Assembly (NCBI RefSeq): GCF_004135625.1
Contig: NZ_SDPV01000001.1
Location: 124,001 to 188,000, forward strand
Reading direction: 5' to 3'
DNA from: Pelagerythrobacter rhizovicinus
Lineage (GTDB): Bacteria; Pseudomonadota; Alphaproteobacteria; Sphingomonadales; Sphingomonadaceae
DNA: 64,000 bases
The translations under genes and the position numbers were made by a program. Every line of letters begins with the position of its first letter. Position 1 is the stretch's first letter. Below the pieces are notes generated by a model, which saw nothing but the letters and a program-made list of their open reading frames with translations, searched no databases and had not been told where the DNA came from. Shown here piece after piece: positions 51,390 to 62,395 of this stretch.

Positions 51390-52826
51390 ATGACGCGGCC
51401 CCTCGATCTCGATCCCGATCGCCTCCTCCCGCCCGAACCGGGGGTGCGCGCAGTCGCGCGGGCGCTCTATGACGAGGTGCGGGGGCTGCCCATCGTCAGT
51501 CCCCATGGCCACACCGATCCCGCCTGGTTCGCGACCGACGCGGCCTGGACGAATCCGACCGAACTGCTGCTGGCGCCCGACCACTATCTGTATCGGATGC
51601 TCTACAGCCAGGGCGTATCCCTGGAGGCGCTGGGCGTTTCGAACAAGGCGGGCCCTTCGGCCGCGGATTCGCGCGAGGCCTGGCGGGCCTTCGCTTCCTG
51701 GTACCACCTCTTCCGCGGCACCCCGTCGCGCCTGTGGCTCGATCATGTGTTTGCGGACGTGTTCGGCATCGACGTGCGGCTCGAAGCGGCCACCGCCGAT
51801 CACTACTACGACCGGATAATGGAGGCGCTTTCGACGCCGGCTTTCCGGCCGCGCGCCCTGTTCGACCGGTTCGGCATCGAGTGGCTGGCGACGACCGAGG
51901 GGCCGCACGACGATCTCGATCATCATGCCGCGATTCGCACTTCGGGCTGGAATGGGCAGGTGATCACGACCTACCGGCCGGACGCGGTCATCGACCCCGA
52001 GCATGAGGACTTCGTGCAAGCCCTCGCTCGCTTCGGTGACCTGACCGGCGAGAACGTCCATAGCTGGTCCGGCTATCTCGCCGCGCATCGCAAGCGGCGT
52101 GCCGATTTCCGGGCCGCCGGCGCAACGGCGACCGACCACGGCCATCCAACAGCGTCGACCGCCGACTTGCCTCGGGCGGAGAAGGAGGCGCTGTTTGCCC
52201 GCGTCGTCGGCGGCAGCTGGAGCACCGAAGATGCCGAGCTGTTCCGCGCGCAGATGCTGACCGAAATGGCCGAGATGAGCGTCGAGGACGGCATGGTCAT
52301 GCAGATCCATCCCGGCGCGTTCCGCAATCATAACCGCTGGCTGCACGGGGCCTACGGCCGCGACAAGGGAGCGGATATTCCGTCGCGCACCGACTATGTC
52401 CGCGCGCTCAAGCCTTTGCTCGACCGGTTCGGCAACGAACGGCGCCTGTCGATCATCCTCTTCACGCTCGACGAGAGCAGTTACGCGCGCGAACTTGCCC
52501 CATTGGCCGGCCATTACCCGTGCCTCAAGCTCGGGCCGGCCTGGTGGTTCCACGACAGCCCGGAAGGGATGCGCCGCTTCCGCGAGATGACCACCGAGAC
52601 GGCCGGCTTCTACAACACCGTCGGTTTCAACGACGATACCCGCGCATTCCTGTCGATTCCCGCGCGTCACGACGTCGCCCGTAGGGTCGACTGCGCCTTC
52701 CTCGCCCGCCTCGTCACCGAGCACCGGATCGAGGATTGGGAAGCGGCGGAACTCGCCCGTGAACTCAGCTACGACCTTGCCAAGCGCGCCTACCGGCTCG
52801 ACGAGCCGCGCGCGCAAGCCGCCTGA
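51390..52826 (+). CDS. uxaC: Glucuronate isomerase
   Basis: UxaC converts D-galacturonate to tagaturonate, or glucuronate to fructuronate. 478 residues. [10 protein letters not shown] at the N-terminus gives the metal-binding Hx[16 protein letters not shown] and [10 protein letters not shown] supply further metal and substrate contacts, and [18 protein letters not shown] ends the active site. A good ribosome site (AAGGACAGGA) precedes ATG 51390. It is first in the eight-gene forward operon. Confidence 0.95.
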   Translation: MTRPLDLDPDRLLPPEPGVRAVARALYDEVRGLPIVSPHGHTDPAWFATDAAWTNPTELLLAPDHYLYRMLYSQGVSLEALGVSNKAGPSAADSREAWRAFASWYHLFRGTPSRLWLDHVFADVFGIDVRLEAATADHYYDRIMEALSTPAFRPRALFDRFGIEWLATTEGPHDDLDHHAAIRTSGWNGQVITTYRPDAVIDPEHEDFVQALARFGDLTGENVHSWSGYLAAHRKRRADFRAAGATATDHGHPTASTADLPRAEKEALFARVVGGSWSTEDAELFRAQMLTEMAEMSVEDGMVMQIHPGAFRNHNRWLHGAYGRDKGADIPSRTDYVRALKPLLDRFGNERRLSIILFTLDESSYARELAPLAGHYPCLKLGPAWWFHDSPEGMRRFREMTTETAGFYNTVGFNDDTRAFLSIPARHDVARRVDCAFLARLVTEHRIEDWEAAELARELSYDLAKRAYRLDEPRAQAA

Positions 52827-52839
52827 ACAGGAGAAGGAT

Positions 52840-53682
52840 ATGTTTGAAAGAACCTACTACGCCACGCACCCGGATATGATGGAGTGCGTCTCCAACGAGG
52901 AGCTGCGCGAGCGCTATCTGATCCAGAACCTGTTTACCGAGGGTGAGTGCGTGCTCAACTACACGCATGCGGACCGCTTCGTGATCGGCGGCGTGCTGGT
53001 GGGTTCGGGCACCGTGAAGCTGCCTGACCAAACGGAGCCGCCGTCCGCCGCCGGGCACCCGTTCCTCGAGCGGCGCGAGCTCGCGGTCGTCAACGTCGGC
53101 AAAGTCGAAGGCACCGTGACCGTGGACGGCGAGAGCTTCACCCTCGGCAACAAGGATTGCCTCTATGTCACCATGGGCGCGAAGGACGTGACGTTCTCCG
53201 GCCAGGGCGCGAAGTTCTATCTCGCCTCCTGCCCGGCGCACAAGGCGTTCCAGACCCGCAAGCTCTCGATCGCGGAGGCCAATGCACTGGACCGCGGGAG
53301 CCTCGAGGAATCGAACGAGCGGACCATCTACCAGCTCGTGATCCCGGGCGTGTGCGAAAGCGCGCAGCTCGTCATGGGGCTGACGGTGCTGAAGCCGGGC
53401 AGCGTGTGGAACACGATGCCGCCGCACATCCACGAGCGGCGTTCGGAGATCTACTTCTACTTTGAGCTCGACGATGTCGAAACCGACCGCGTCATGCACT
53501 TCATGGGCGAGGGCGAGGCGACCCGGCACATCGTGATGCAGAACGACGAAGCGGTGATCTCCCCGCCCTGGTCGATCCACATGGGCGCGGGCACGAAGGC
53601 CTACGCCTTCATCTGGGCCATGGCTGGTGAGAACCAGGACTACACCGACATGAACGTCCTCGACATCTGCCAGCTCCAGTGA
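52840..53682 (+). CDS. kduI: 5-Dehydro-4-deoxy-D-glucuronate isomerase
   Basis: KduI isomerises the unsaturated monouronate released from pectin (DKI) to DKII. 280 residues from ATG 52840 after AGGAGAAGG. Signatures: [19 protein letters not shown], the metal site [16 protein letters not shown] (His-x-His and Glu) and [20 protein letters not shown] with the fourth ligand. The presence of KduI indicates that lyase-derived unsaturated uronates are consumed, which fits the pectate lyase at the right end. Confidence 0.95.
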   Translation: MFERTYYATHPDMMECVSNEELRERYLIQNLFTEGECVLNYTHADRFVIGGVLVGSGTVKLPDQTEPPSAAGHPFLERRELAVVNVGKVEGTVTVDGESFTLGNKDCLYVTMGAKDVTFSGQGAKFYLASCPAHKAFQTRKLSIAEANALDRGSLEESNERTIYQLVIPGVCESAQLVMGLTVLKPGSVWNTMPPHIHERRSEIYFYFELDDVETDRVMHFMGEGEATRHIVMQNDEAVISPPWSIHMGAGTKAYAFIWAMAGENQDYTDMNVLDICQLQ

Positions 53683-53687
53683 CCGCC

Positions 53688-54434
53688 ATGTTCGACCTCA
53701 GCGGAAAAACCGCAGTAGTGACCGGCGCCAACACCGGCATCGGCCAGGGCATCGCCATAGCCCTGGCCGGGGCCGGGGCCGACGTGGCGCTGGTCGGCCG
53801 ATCGAGCGCCGACGAGACGGCCGAGAAGATCCGCGCGCTGGGGCGCAGGGCCGCCCTGATCCGCGCCGATCTCTCGACCATCGAACCGGTGCAGGAGGTG
53901 GTGGACCGCACCCTGGCCGAACTCGGCGGACTCGACATCCTCGTCAACAACGCCGGCATTATCCGGCGCGCCGACGCGGTCGAGTTCACCGAGGAGGACT
54001 GGGACGCGGTCGTCGACACCAACCTCAAGTCGGTGTTCTTCCTCTGTCAGGCCGCCGGTCGGCACATGATCGGGCAGGGCAGGGGCAAGATCATCAACAT
54101 CGCATCGATGCTCAGCTTCCAGGGCGGCATCCGGGTGCCGAGCTATACCGCCTCGAAGAGCGGCGTCGCGGGGCTCACGAAGCTGCTCGCCAACGAGTGG
54201 GCGGGCAAGGGCGTCAATGTGAACGCCATCGCGCCCGGCTATATCGCGACCAACAACACCGCGGCCCTGCAGGCGGACGAGGCCCGCAACCGGCAGATCC
54301 TCGAGCGCATCCCTTCGGGGCGCTGGGGCGATCCGTCCGATCTCGGCGGCGCGGCTGTGTTCCTCGCTTCCTCGGCGTCCGACTACGTGCAGGGCCACGT
54401 GCTCGCCGTCGACGGCGGCTGGCTGGCGCGCTGA
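53688..54434 (+). CDS. kduD: 2-Deoxy-D-gluconate 3-dehydrogenase, KduD
   Basis: KduD reduces DKII to 2-keto-3-deoxygluconate. A 248-residue SDR. The Rossmann motif is VVTGANTGIGQG; NNAG, and the catalytic triad is Ser in IASMLSFQG plus YTASK. I chose ATG 53688 (MFDLSGK), the usual family start; a GTG at 53679 overlapping the kduI stop is the alternative. It follows kduI as in other pectin loci. Confidence 0.93.
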   Translation: MFDLSGKTAVVTGANTGIGQGIAIALAGAGADVALVGRSSADETAEKIRALGRRAALIRADLSTIEPVQEVVDRTLAELGGLDILVNNAGIIRRADAVEFTEEDWDAVVDTNLKSVFFLCQAAGRHMIGQGRGKIINIASMLSFQGGIRVPSYTASKSGVAGLTKLLANEWAGKGVNVNAIAPGYIATNNTAALQADEARNRQILERIPSGRWGDPSDLGGAAVFLASSASDYVQGHVLAVDGGWLAR

Positions 54435-54439
54435 GAGCG

Positions 54440-55447
54440 ATGGGCCGCTTCGTCGCCTTCGGTGAGATCATGCTGCGCCTCTCGCCACCTGGGCGGGAGC
54501 TGCTGCTCCAGACGCCGAAGTTCGACGTCTGGACGGCAGGCGCGGAAGCCAACGTGGCAACCGCGCTCGCCTGCCTCGGCCACGACAGCGCGATGGTAAG
54601 CGCGGTGCCCCCGACCCCGCTCGGCGACGCGCCGGTGCGCGCGCTTCGCGGCTTCGGCGTCGACACCCGCGGCATCCAGCGCCGCGAGGGGCGCATGGGC
54701 CTCTACTTCGTGACGACGGGGGCCGGCCTGCGCGCGACGGACGTCATCTACGACCGCGCGGGCTCCGCCTTCGCTGAGACCCCGCCGGACGCCTGGGACT
54801 GGGATCGGCTGCTCGCGGGCGCCGACCGCCTGCACCTGTCGGGCATCACACCCGCGCTGGGGCAGAAAGGCACCGAGGCGGCCCTGAGCGCGGCCGAGGC
54901 TGCCCAGGCGCGGGGCGTGCCGATCTCGTTCGACGGCAATTACCGCGCGCGGCTGTGGGAGGCATGGGACAGCGATCCCAAGGCCACGCTGACCCGGCTG
55001 ATCTCGAAGGCCGACATCCTGTTCGGCAATCACCGCGACATTTCGCTCCTGCTCAGCGAGAAGTTCGACGGCGACGGCCCCGACAGGCGGCGCGAGGCGG
55101 CAGAAGCAGCCTTCGAGGCCTTCCCGCAGCTCCAGCTCATCGCATCGACCGCGCGGCATCTCGACAATGTCGATCACCATCGCCTTTCGGCGCGCATCGA
55201 CGCGCGGGACGGCGCGGCGCAGACCGACGAAGTGAGCGTGGCGGGAATCGTTGACCGGATCGGGGCGGGCGATGCCTTCACGGCGGGCGTGCTCCATGCC
55301 TTGCGCACGGGGCAGGACATCGCCGGCGCCGCCCGCACGGGTCTCGCGCTTACCTGCCTGAAACACAGCCTGCCGGGCGACGCGAGCGTGTTCGGCCAGA
55401 AGGATATCGACGCGTTCCTGGCGGGAGGGTTCGACGTCCGCCGATAA
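54440..55447 (+). CDS. kdgK: 2-Keto-3-deoxygluconate kinase
   Basis: KdgK phosphorylates KDG to KDPG, the entry to the Entner-Doudoroff aldolase step. 335 residues of the PfkB/ribokinase fold. Start GRFVAFGEIMLRLSPPG, substrate loop AGAEANVATALA, and the catalytic signature DRIGAGDAFTAG with the Asp base. It lies five bases after kduD. The KDPG aldolase gene is not in the window. Confidence 0.92.
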   Translation: MGRFVAFGEIMLRLSPPGRELLLQTPKFDVWTAGAEANVATALACLGHDSAMVSAVPPTPLGDAPVRALRGFGVDTRGIQRREGRMGLYFVTTGAGLRATDVIYDRAGSAFAETPPDAWDWDRLLAGADRLHLSGITPALGQKGTEAALSAAEAAQARGVPISFDGNYRARLWEAWDSDPKATLTRLISKADILFGNHRDISLLLSEKFDGDGPDRRREAAEAAFEAFPQLQLIASTARHLDNVDHHRLSARIDARDGAAQTDEVSVAGIVDRIGAGDAFTAGVLHALRTGQDIAGAARTGLALTCLKHSLPGDASVFGQKDIDAFLAGGFDVRR

Positions 55448-55499
55448 CGCTGGGCCGACAATCGGGAGCCGCAAAAGCGGCCATTCGGGAGGGAAATGG

Positions 55500-56927
55500 A
55501 TGCACCAGAAGGTGGCAGAAAAGAGCGGCTCCATCACCTTCGCGGTGCTGACCGCGACACTGGGCGGCCTGCTGTTCGGATATGACACGGCGGTCATTTC
55601 GGGCGCGGTCGAGGCGATCGAGGTCAACTTCATCGAGCCACGCGGCCTTCCGCCGAATGCCGGCGACAGTCTGGCCGGCTTCACCGTCGCGAGCGCGCTG
55701 ATCGGCACGGTCATCGGCGCTGCCCTGGCAGGCATGCTGGCGACGCGGTTGGGCCGCCGCCGGTCGCTGATCCTCGCGGCCATATTGTTCTTCCTCTCGG
55801 CGGTGGGATCTGCATGGCCGGAGATCGGCTTCGGCGCGCCCGGATCGATGGGGCCGGACGCGCTCACCCTGTTCAACGTCTACCGCATCCTCGGCGGAAT
55901 CGGAGTCGGGCTCGCCTCGATGATCTCGCCCATGTACATTGCCGAGATCGCGCCATCGGAACGGCGCGGGCATCTCGTCACCTGGCAGCAGCTCGCGATC
56001 ATCGGCGGCATGCTGGTCGTCTATTTCGTCAACTGGGGCATTGCCCGCCAGGGCGACGAGCAATGGGTGCTGACGACGGGGTGGCGGCTGATGTTCGCGT
56101 CGGAATGCATTCCTGCCGTGCTGTTCTTCGGCATGCTCTTCTTCATTCCCGAAAGCCCGCGCTGGCTGGTCCAGAAGGGAGATGAGGAAGGCGCGGTGAC
56201 AGTGCTCCATTTGCTCGGACTCCGCCGCCCCGGCCTTCTCGAGGAGATCCGCCAGTCGCTGGTGGTGCCGCGCCGGCCGCTGTTCTCCTACGGCGCGGCC
56301 CTGATCGCGGTCGGCTTGCTGCTGTCGATTTTCCAGCAGTTCGTCGGGATCAACGTGGTGCTCTACTACGCTCCGTTCATTTTCAAGAGCATGGGCGCGT
56401 CGACCGATACCGCCCTCTTGCAGACGGTCGCCGTCGGCGCGGTCAATCTCGGCTTCACGGTGATCGCCATGCTCACGGTCGACCGCTGGGGGCGCAAGCC
56501 GCTGATGATCACGGGCGCGGTGGTCATGGCGCTTTCGATGGGGACGCTCGGGACGCTGTTCTACGTCGACAGCCTTGGGCTCGGCGCGCTTCTCGCCATG
56601 CTCGTCTACATCGCCGGCTTTGCGCTGAGCTGGGGCCCGGTGGTCTGGGTGCTGCTGGCCGAGATCTTCCCGAACCCGGTGAAGGGGCAGGCGATGGCGC
56701 TCGCCGTTACCGCGCAGTGGATCTCCAACTTCCTCGTCTCGTGGTCGTTCAAGGTCCTCGACGGTGATCCCACGCTGGTGGCGATGTTCAACCACGGCTT
56801 CGCCTACTGGCTTTACGGCACGATGTCGGTGCTCGCCGCGATCTTCGTCTGGAAGATGCTGCCCGAGACCAAGGGCCGGACGCTCGAGGAGATGGGCGTG
56901 CTGTGGAAGGCGGAAGAGCGCCCCTGA
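55500..56927 (+). CDS. Sugar porter-family MFS transporter
   Basis: 475 residues, twelve membrane helices. Sugar-porter motifs: GGLLFGYDTAVISGA, GRRRSLILAA, PESPRWLV and the second RWGRKPL repeat (DRWGRKPL), then PETKGRTLEEM at the end. Neighbouring xylB and xylA suggest D-xylose as substrate, although uronates cannot be excluded. A 52-base gap with a small GCCGC/GCGGC hairpin separates it from kdgK. Its stop overlaps the xylB start (TGATG). Confidence 0.92.
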   Translation: MHQKVAEKSGSITFAVLTATLGGLLFGYDTAVISGAVEAIEVNFIEPRGLPPNAGDSLAGFTVASALIGTVIGAALAGMLATRLGRRRSLILAAILFFLSAVGSAWPEIGFGAPGSMGPDALTLFNVYRILGGIGVGLASMISPMYIAEIAPSERRGHLVTWQQLAIIGGMLVVYFVNWGIARQGDEQWVLTTGWRLMFASECIPAVLFFGMLFFIPESPRWLVQKGDEEGAVTVLHLLGLRRPGLLEEIRQSLVVPRRPLFSYGAALIAVGLLLSIFQQFVGINVVLYYAPFIFKSMGASTDTALLQTVAVGAVNLGFTVIAMLTVDRWGRKPLMITGAVVMALSMGTLGTLFYVDSLGLGALLAMLVYIAGFALSWGPVVWVLLAEIFPNPVKGQAMALAVTAQWISNFLVSWSFKVLDGDPTLVAMFNHGFAYWLYGTMSVLAAIFVWKMLPETKGRTLEEMGVLWKAEERP

Positions 56928-58381
56928 TGTACCTCGGGATCGACATTGGCACTTCGGCCGTGAAGGCCGTTCTCCTCGATGAGGAAGGGCGGCTACGCGG
57001 CGAAGGATCGGCGCCCATGTCGGTCTCCCGGCCCGGACCGCTGATGTCCGAGCAGGACCCGGACGACTGGTGGCGGGCGACCGAGGCCGCGGTCCTGTCG
57101 TTGCCGGCCGCGGACCGGCGCGCGGTCCGCGCAGTCGGTCTCGCGGGCCAGATGCACGGCGCCACTCTGCTTGATGACGCAGACCGGCCGCTCCGCCCCG
57201 CCATCCTGTGGAACGATGGCCGCTCCGGCGCCGAGTGCCGTTTGCTGGAGGAGGCGGAGCCCGGCACGCGCCGCATCACGGGCAATGCCGCCATGGCCGG
57301 CTTCACCGCGCCGAAGCTCCTCTGGGTGCGCGAGCACGAGCCCGACCTGTTCCAGCGGACCCGCACCGTGCTGCTGCCCAAGGATTACGTCCGCCTGCAG
57401 ATGACCGGCGAGAAGGCCACCGACGTGTCGGATGCCAGCGGAACGCTGTGGCTCGATGTCGAGGCGCGGACATGGTCGCCGGCCATGCTCGCCGCCACCG
57501 GTCTCGGCGTGGACGCGATGCCCCGCCTGCACGAGGGGCCCGAGGCGACCGGCACGCTGCGGCGGACCGTCGCCGCCCGCTGGGGAATGGACGAAGTGCC
57601 CGTCGCGGCCGGCGGGGGCGACAATGCCGCCGCCGCGGTCGGACTCGGCGTCGTCGATCCCGGCGATTGCTTCCTATCGCTCGGCACCTCGGGCGTGTGC
57701 TTCGTCGCGACCGACCGGCTTCACGCTGCGCCCGACAATGGCCTGCACGCCTTCTGCCATGCCCTGCCCGGGCGCTGGCACCAGATGTCGGTCATGCTCA
57801 GCGCCGCCGCATGCCTGGACTGGGCGGCGGCGCTGCTCGGTCTGGACGACGTGCCGGCACTGCTCGCGGCCGCGGAACAGGCGCGCACGGATCGTTCGCT
57901 GCCGATCTTCCTGCCCTATCTCAGCGGCGAGCGGACGCCGCACGCCGATCCGCACGCGCAGGGCGTCTTCTTCGGCATGACCGCGACCACCGGCGCTCCG
58001 GAGCTTGCTCTTTCCGTGCTCGAAGGCGTCGCCATGGGGCTGCGCGACGGCCTGGACACGATCGCCGCGGCCGGTTCGTCGCCGGAGACGATCACCATGG
58101 CGGGCGGCGGCTCGCGGTCCTCGTTCTGGGGCGCGATCATTGCCGCCGCGCTCGATCGGCCGCTCGTGTTCAGGGAAGCGGGCGCGGTCGGACCGGCCTT
58201 CGGCGCCGCGCGCCTCGCCCGGCTCTGCGTGGAAGGGCATGCGGACGCCGTGATCCAGCCTCCCGCTGTCACCGGCATCGAAGAGCCCGACGCGGGCCGC
58301 GCCGCCCATTTCGCCGAACGCCAGCAGCGCTTCCGCGCGCTCTACCTCGCTCTTCAACCCCATTTTCGAGGCCGCCCATGA
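56927..58381 (+). CDS. xylB: Xylulokinase
   Basis: XylB phosphorylates D-xylulose to xylulose 5-phosphate. 484 residues, FGGY family. ATP domain [18 protein letters not shown]; substrate region [12 protein letters not shown] and LWNDGRS (catalytic Asp in the WNDGR); later [23 protein letters not shown] and MAGGGSRS. It starts at ATG 56927 within the transporter stop codon. Confidence 0.94.
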   Translation: MYLGIDIGTSAVKAVLLDEEGRLRGEGSAPMSVSRPGPLMSEQDPDDWWRATEAAVLSLPAADRRAVRAVGLAGQMHGATLLDDADRPLRPAILWNDGRSGAECRLLEEAEPGTRRITGNAAMAGFTAPKLLWVREHEPDLFQRTRTVLLPKDYVRLQMTGEKATDVSDASGTLWLDVEARTWSPAMLAATGLGVDAMPRLHEGPEATGTLRRTVAARWGMDEVPVAAGGGDNAAAAVGLGVVDPGDCFLSLGTSGVCFVATDRLHAAPDNGLHAFCHALPGRWHQMSVMLSAAACLDWAAALLGLDDVPALLAAAEQARTDRSLPIFLPYLSGERTPHADPHAQGVFFGMTATTGAPELALSVLEGVAMGLRDGLDTIAAAGSSPETITMAGGGSRSSFWGAIIAAALDRPLVFREAGAVGPAFGAARLARLCVEGHADAVIQPPAVTGIEEPDAGRAAHFAERQQRFRALYLALQPHFRGRP

Positions 58382-59694
58382 CCGACCGGATTTTCGCAGA
58401 CATCGCCCCGATCGCCTACGAAGGCGCGGACAGCGACAATATGCTCGCCTTCCGTCACTACGACCCGGACCGGCTGGTGCTCGGCAAGACGATGGCCGAG
58501 CACCTTAGGCTGGCGGTCTGCTACTGGCACAGCTTCGCCTGGCCCGGCGCCGACATTTTCGGGGCGGGCACGTTCGATCGGCCGTGGATGCCCGGCGAGA
58601 TCTGCACCCCGGAGCGCGCTACGCTGAAGCTGGAGAACGCGTTCGACTTCTTCGAGCGTCTGGGCGCGCCGTTCTTCTGCTTCCATGATGTCGACGCCAT
58701 GGCGACCGCCGCGACACCGGAAGAGCATCACCGCAACCTGTCCGAAATCGTCGAGCAGATGGTGCGCCGAATGGAAACGGGCGGGATGAAGCTGCTGTGG
58801 GGCACGGCCAATCTCTTCTCGCACCCGCGCTATGCGGCGGGCGGGGCGACCAGCCCCGATCCCGAGATCTTCGCCTGGGCAGCCTTCCAGGTGCGCGAGA
58901 TGCTGGAGGCGACGCATCGCCTGGGCGGCGCGAACTACGTGCTCTGGGGCGGCCGGGAGGGCTATGACACGATCCTCAACACCGATCTCCGGCAGGAGAT
59001 GGATCAACTCGGCCGCTTCCTGAACCTCGTGGTCGAGCACAAGCACAAAATCGGCTTTTCCGGCACGATCCTGATCGAGCCCAAGCCGCACGAGCCGACC
59101 AAGCATCAGTACGACCGCGACACGGCGACGGTGTACGGCTTCCTCGAACGCTACGGGCTCGTCGACGAGGTCCGGGTCAATATCGAGGCCAATCACGCGA
59201 CGCTCGCCGGCAACAGCTTCGAACACGAGATCGCCACCGCGATGGCGCTCGGCATTTTCGGGTCGATCGACATCAATCGCGGCGATCCGCAGAACGGCTG
59301 GGATACCGACCAGTTTCCCAACGACGTGCCGGGGCTCACGCTGGCCCTGCTCGAGATCCTGAAAGGCGGCGGCTTCACCACCGGCGGCTTCAACTTCGAC
59401 GCGAAAGTGCGCCGGCAGTCGATCGACCCGATCGACCTGTTCCACGGCCATATCGGCGGCATCGACGTGCTCGCGCGGGCACTGCTCAACGCGGCGGCGA
59501 TCATCGAGGATGGGCGGCTCGGGCAGTTCGTCGAGGACCGCTATGCCGGCTGGCGGGGCGAGTTCGGGCGAAAGGCGCTGAACGAGCTGAGCCTCGAGGA
59601 CCTCGCCGACCATGCGCTGCAGTCGAACGGCGACAGGCGACCTCCCTCCGGCCGGCAGGAATACCTCGAAAACCTGGTGAACAGGTTCGCATGA
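58378..59694 (+). CDS. xylA: Xylose isomerase
   Basis: XylA interconverts D-xylose and D-xylulose. 438 residues, the larger class II form. Active site: FCFHDVD (catalytic His), [37 protein letters not shown] with metal-binding Glu, and [11 protein letters not shown] (His/Glu), then [17 protein letters not shown] with the second metal's Asp. It overlaps both neighbours by four bases. Confidence 0.96.
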   Translation: MTDRIFADIAPIAYEGADSDNMLAFRHYDPDRLVLGKTMAEHLRLAVCYWHSFAWPGADIFGAGTFDRPWMPGEICTPERATLKLENAFDFFERLGAPFFCFHDVDAMATAATPEEHHRNLSEIVEQMVRRMETGGMKLLWGTANLFSHPRYAAGGATSPDPEIFAWAAFQVREMLEATHRLGGANYVLWGGREGYDTILNTDLRQEMDQLGRFLNLVVEHKHKIGFSGTILIEPKPHEPTKHQYDRDTATVYGFLERYGLVDEVRVNIEANHATLAGNSFEHEIATAMALGIFGSIDINRGDPQNGWDTDQFPNDVPGLTLALLEILKGGGFTTGGFNFDAKVRRQSIDPIDLFHGHIGGIDVLARALLNAAAIIEDGRLGQFVEDRYAGWRGEFGRKALNELSLEDLADHALQSNGDRRPPSGRQEYLENLVNRFA

Positions 59695-61274
59695 TGGACA
59701 AGCTCGACCGCCGCCGTTTCCTGGGCAACTCGGCCCTGGCCGCCGCCGCGCTTTCGCTGCCGGCCGCTGCCTATGCCGCGCCGGGGCGGAGCAGCGTCGT
59801 CTCCACGACCAAGGGCCGCGTGCGCGGCACGGTGGAGGACGGGCTCCACGTGTTTCGCGGCCTGCGTTACGGACAGGACACGCGGCCGCACCGTTTCCAG
59901 GCGCCGCGCGCGCCGGAGCCGTGGAGCGGCATCGCCGATGCGACCGCCTTCGCGCCGTCCTGCCCGCAGCGGAGCGACCGCTACGCCTCGACCAGCGAGG
60001 ATTGTCTGTTCCTCAACGTCTGGACGCCCGGGCCCGACCCGCGCGCGAAGCGGCCGGTGATGGTCTACATCCACGGCGGGGCCTATTCGTCGGGCAGCGT
60101 GGTCGATCCGCTGAACTATGGCCACCATCTCGCCTCGCGCGGGGACGTGGTGGTCGTCACGCTGAACCATCGCCTCAACGCCTTCGGGTATCTCTATCTC
60201 TCGCGGCTCGATCCGCGCTTCCCTGACAGCGGCAATGCCGGCCAGCTCGACCAGATTCTCGCACTACAGTGGATACGCGCCAATATCGCTAACTTCGGCG
60301 GCGATCCGGGGCGGGTCATGGTGTTCGGCCAGTCGGGTGGCGGCGCCAAGATCGCGACGATGATGGGCATGCCTGCGGCCAAGGGTCTGTTCCACAGCGC
60401 CGCGACGATGAGCGGGCAGCAGGTCACCGCCTCCGGCCCGCTGAACGCGACAGCGCGCACCCGCGCCTTCCTCGCCGACCTCGGCGTTCCGGAGAGGGAC
60501 CTCGGCCGCCTGCTCGCCATGCCGACTGAGGCATTGGTCGAGGGGCTCGATGCGACCGATCCCGTCCTCGGCGGCGGCGTCTACTTCGGCCCGGTGCTCG
60601 ACATGAAATGGCTGACCCGGCACCCGTTCTGGCCGGACGCCAATCCGCAATCGAACCACATCCCAATGATCCTCGGCAACACGCTCGACGAGACGCGCGC
60701 CTTCGTCGATCCGGACGGGCCGAAGGTCGCCGGCCTCGACTGGTCGAACATCGCCGAGCGCATGGCGCCCGAGCTGCGGATCGACATTCATCCCGAATGG
60801 GTCGTGGCGCAGTTCCGCGAACGCTATCCCGCATACACGCCCGAGCAGGTCTTCTACGCCGCCACGACGGCCGGGCGGAGCTGGCGCGGGCAGGTGATCG
60901 AGGCGGATGAGCGCGCACGAGCCGGCGCGCCCACCTGGGTCTATCGCGTGGACTATCAGTCGCCGGTCGAGCCGCGTCGTGGCGCACCGCACACGATCGA
61001 CATCCCGCTCGTCTTCGGCACGCTCGACGCGGAAGGATCGATCACCGGCACCGGTCCGGACGCGCGGGCGTTGAGCGGCAAGATGATGGATTCCTTCGTC
61101 GCTCTCGCGCGCGATGGCAATCCGAACCATGGCGGCATACCGGAATGGCCGGTCCATACCTTGCCGGACCGCGAGACGATGCTGTTCGGCACAGAGGTCC
61201 GCGTGGCCAACGATCCGCGCCGGTGGGAGCGCGAGCTCTTCGGCCGGGTGCCCTATATCCAGCCGGGGACCTAG
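59691..61274 (+). CDS. Exported type-B carboxylesterase
   Basis: 527 residues. Twin-arginine signal ([19 protein letters not shown]) and Ala-rich cleavage region. Alpha/beta-hydrolase motifs: [22 protein letters not shown] (oxyanion hole), the Ser in [11 protein letters not shown], the acid and the catalytic His in [13 protein letters not shown]. As last gene of the uxaC-xylA operon it most likely removes ester groups (acetyl, methyl or feruloyl) from pectin or xylan fragments in the periplasm. That role is inference. Confidence 0.85.
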   Translation: MMDKLDRRRFLGNSALAAAALSLPAAAYAAPGRSSVVSTTKGRVRGTVEDGLHVFRGLRYGQDTRPHRFQAPRAPEPWSGIADATAFAPSCPQRSDRYASTSEDCLFLNVWTPGPDPRAKRPVMVYIHGGAYSSGSVVDPLNYGHHLASRGDVVVVTLNHRLNAFGYLYLSRLDPRFPDSGNAGQLDQILALQWIRANIANFGGDPGRVMVFGQSGGGAKIATMMGMPAAKGLFHSAATMSGQQVTASGPLNATARTRAFLADLGVPERDLGRLLAMPTEALVEGLDATDPVLGGGVYFGPVLDMKWLTRHPFWPDANPQSNHIPMILGNTLDETRAFVDPDGPKVAGLDWSNIAERMAPELRIDIHPEWVVAQFRERYPAYTPEQVFYAATTAGRSWRGQVIEADERARAGAPTWVYRVDYQSPVEPRRGAPHTIDIPLVFGTLDAEGSITGTGPDARALSGKMMDSFVALARDGNPNHGGIPEWPVHTLPDRETMLFGTEVRVANDPRRWERELFGRVPYIQPGT

Positions 61275-62395
61275 TCGGCCGCTCGCGCGGGCAGCGGGTA
61301 GGAAATGATCAGCTCCAGCGGCTCGGGTCCGACTTGCCGAATGCCGACTTCGGCATCGGCGTAGAGGTAGGCCGCCATTCCCGGACCAAGGCGCCGTGTC
61401 TTTCCGTCGCTCTCGAGCTCGCCTTCGCCCGAGAGCACGTAGTAGACTTCGTCGTGGTTGATCGGGTGGACGCCGATCGCGGCACCCGGATGGAGCACGC
61501 GCTTGCGGAACTCCATCGTCCGCCGCGGTGCGGCGTCGCTGATCCTGTAGGCGGTGCTCATACCGATCGCGCCGTGCGGCGGCGGCTCCTGGCGGACGAC
61601 CTCCTGCTCGTCGATCACCACGCCTCGCGCGGCCGGCTGCGGCAGGCCGGCCGCCCAACGCAGGCCGGCGGCGAGATGCGCGAGGAACAGCGGCTCGGAA
61701 TAGCTTTCGGGCGTGTGCCCCATCGCGGTGTAGAAGACGCGCCCGCCCTCGAAACGGTGCGCCCAGGCGACCGGCTTGGGATTGACCGCCGCTTCGCCGA
61801 TCGACGCGGGATCGAACGTGGCGAGGAGGGTGACCGTCGGATCGAAGTCGTCGAACAGGTAATACTCGTCGGTGCGCCGGAAGCTCTCGGGCAGCACGAG
61901 GGCGGCCGGGTGATCGGCATCGGTGCGGTGGAGGTCGGCTGTCGGCGTCCCTTCCGGATGGCGGGCGAACTGCGCGCCGATCATCCGCCGATACCAGGGC
62001 CAGTGCGCGTGCGAATCGGCTGCCGCGTGGATGCCGACCACCCCGCCGCCGCCGCGAACGAATGCCTGCAACCCGGCGCGGCGCGGGCCGACGAGCCATT
62101 CGGACGCAGGATTCTTCCGGTCGGTGGTGGTGTTGAGCAAGATGATCGCGGCGAAGCCGTCCAGTCCGTCGCTCTCGAAAACCGCTGGGTCGTCCGAGGC
62201 GACCAGCGTGAACCCGTCCCGCTCGGCGAGACCGCGGATCGCGATAATGCCGGGCTCGATCGAGGCGTGACGATAGCTGGTGGTGTGGCTGAACAGCAGG
62301 ACCTTCGGCGCGGCCCAGGCTGCCGCGGGACTGAAAGCAAGGGTGAGGATCAGCGCGAGCGCACCGACGATTCGCATCGTTACAGCCGCCATCAT
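61271..62395 (-). CDS. Exported ThuA-domain protein fused to a cupin
   Basis: 374 residues from ATG 62395; ATG 62377 (MRIVGALAL) is an alternative. Signal peptide first. Residues about 30-240 are a ThuA (trehalose-utilisation-type) domain: VLLFSHTTSYRH, VGIHAAADSHAHWPWYRR, HRFEGGRVFYTAMGHTPES. A C-terminal cupin (about 275-374) has HPINHDEVYYVLSGEGELE with the metal-type His/Glu and GPGMAAYLY. ThuA-like proteins of this kind belong to polysaccharide-use loci; recent work on the family points to sugar oxidation or elimination steps, but I cannot name one here. The overlap with the pectate lyase implies joint translation. Confidence 0.83.
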   Translation of the reverse strand: MMAAVTMRIVGALALILTLAFSPAAAWAAPKVLLFSHTTSYRHASIEPGIIAIRGLAERDGFTLVASDDPAVFESDGLDGFAAIILLNTTTDRKNPASEWLVGPRRAGLQAFVRGGGGVVGIHAAADSHAHWPWYRRMIGAQFARHPEGTPTADLHRTDADHPAALVLPESFRRTDEYYLFDDFDPTVTLLATFDPASIGEAAVNPKPVAWAHRFEGGRVFYTAMGHTPESYSEPLFLAHLAAGLRWAAGLPQPAARGVVIDEQEVVRQEPPPHGAIGMSTAYRISDAAPRRTMEFRKRVLHPGAAIGVHPINHDEVYYVLSGEGELESDGKTRRLGPGMAAYLYADAEVGIRQVGPEPLELIISYPLPARAAD

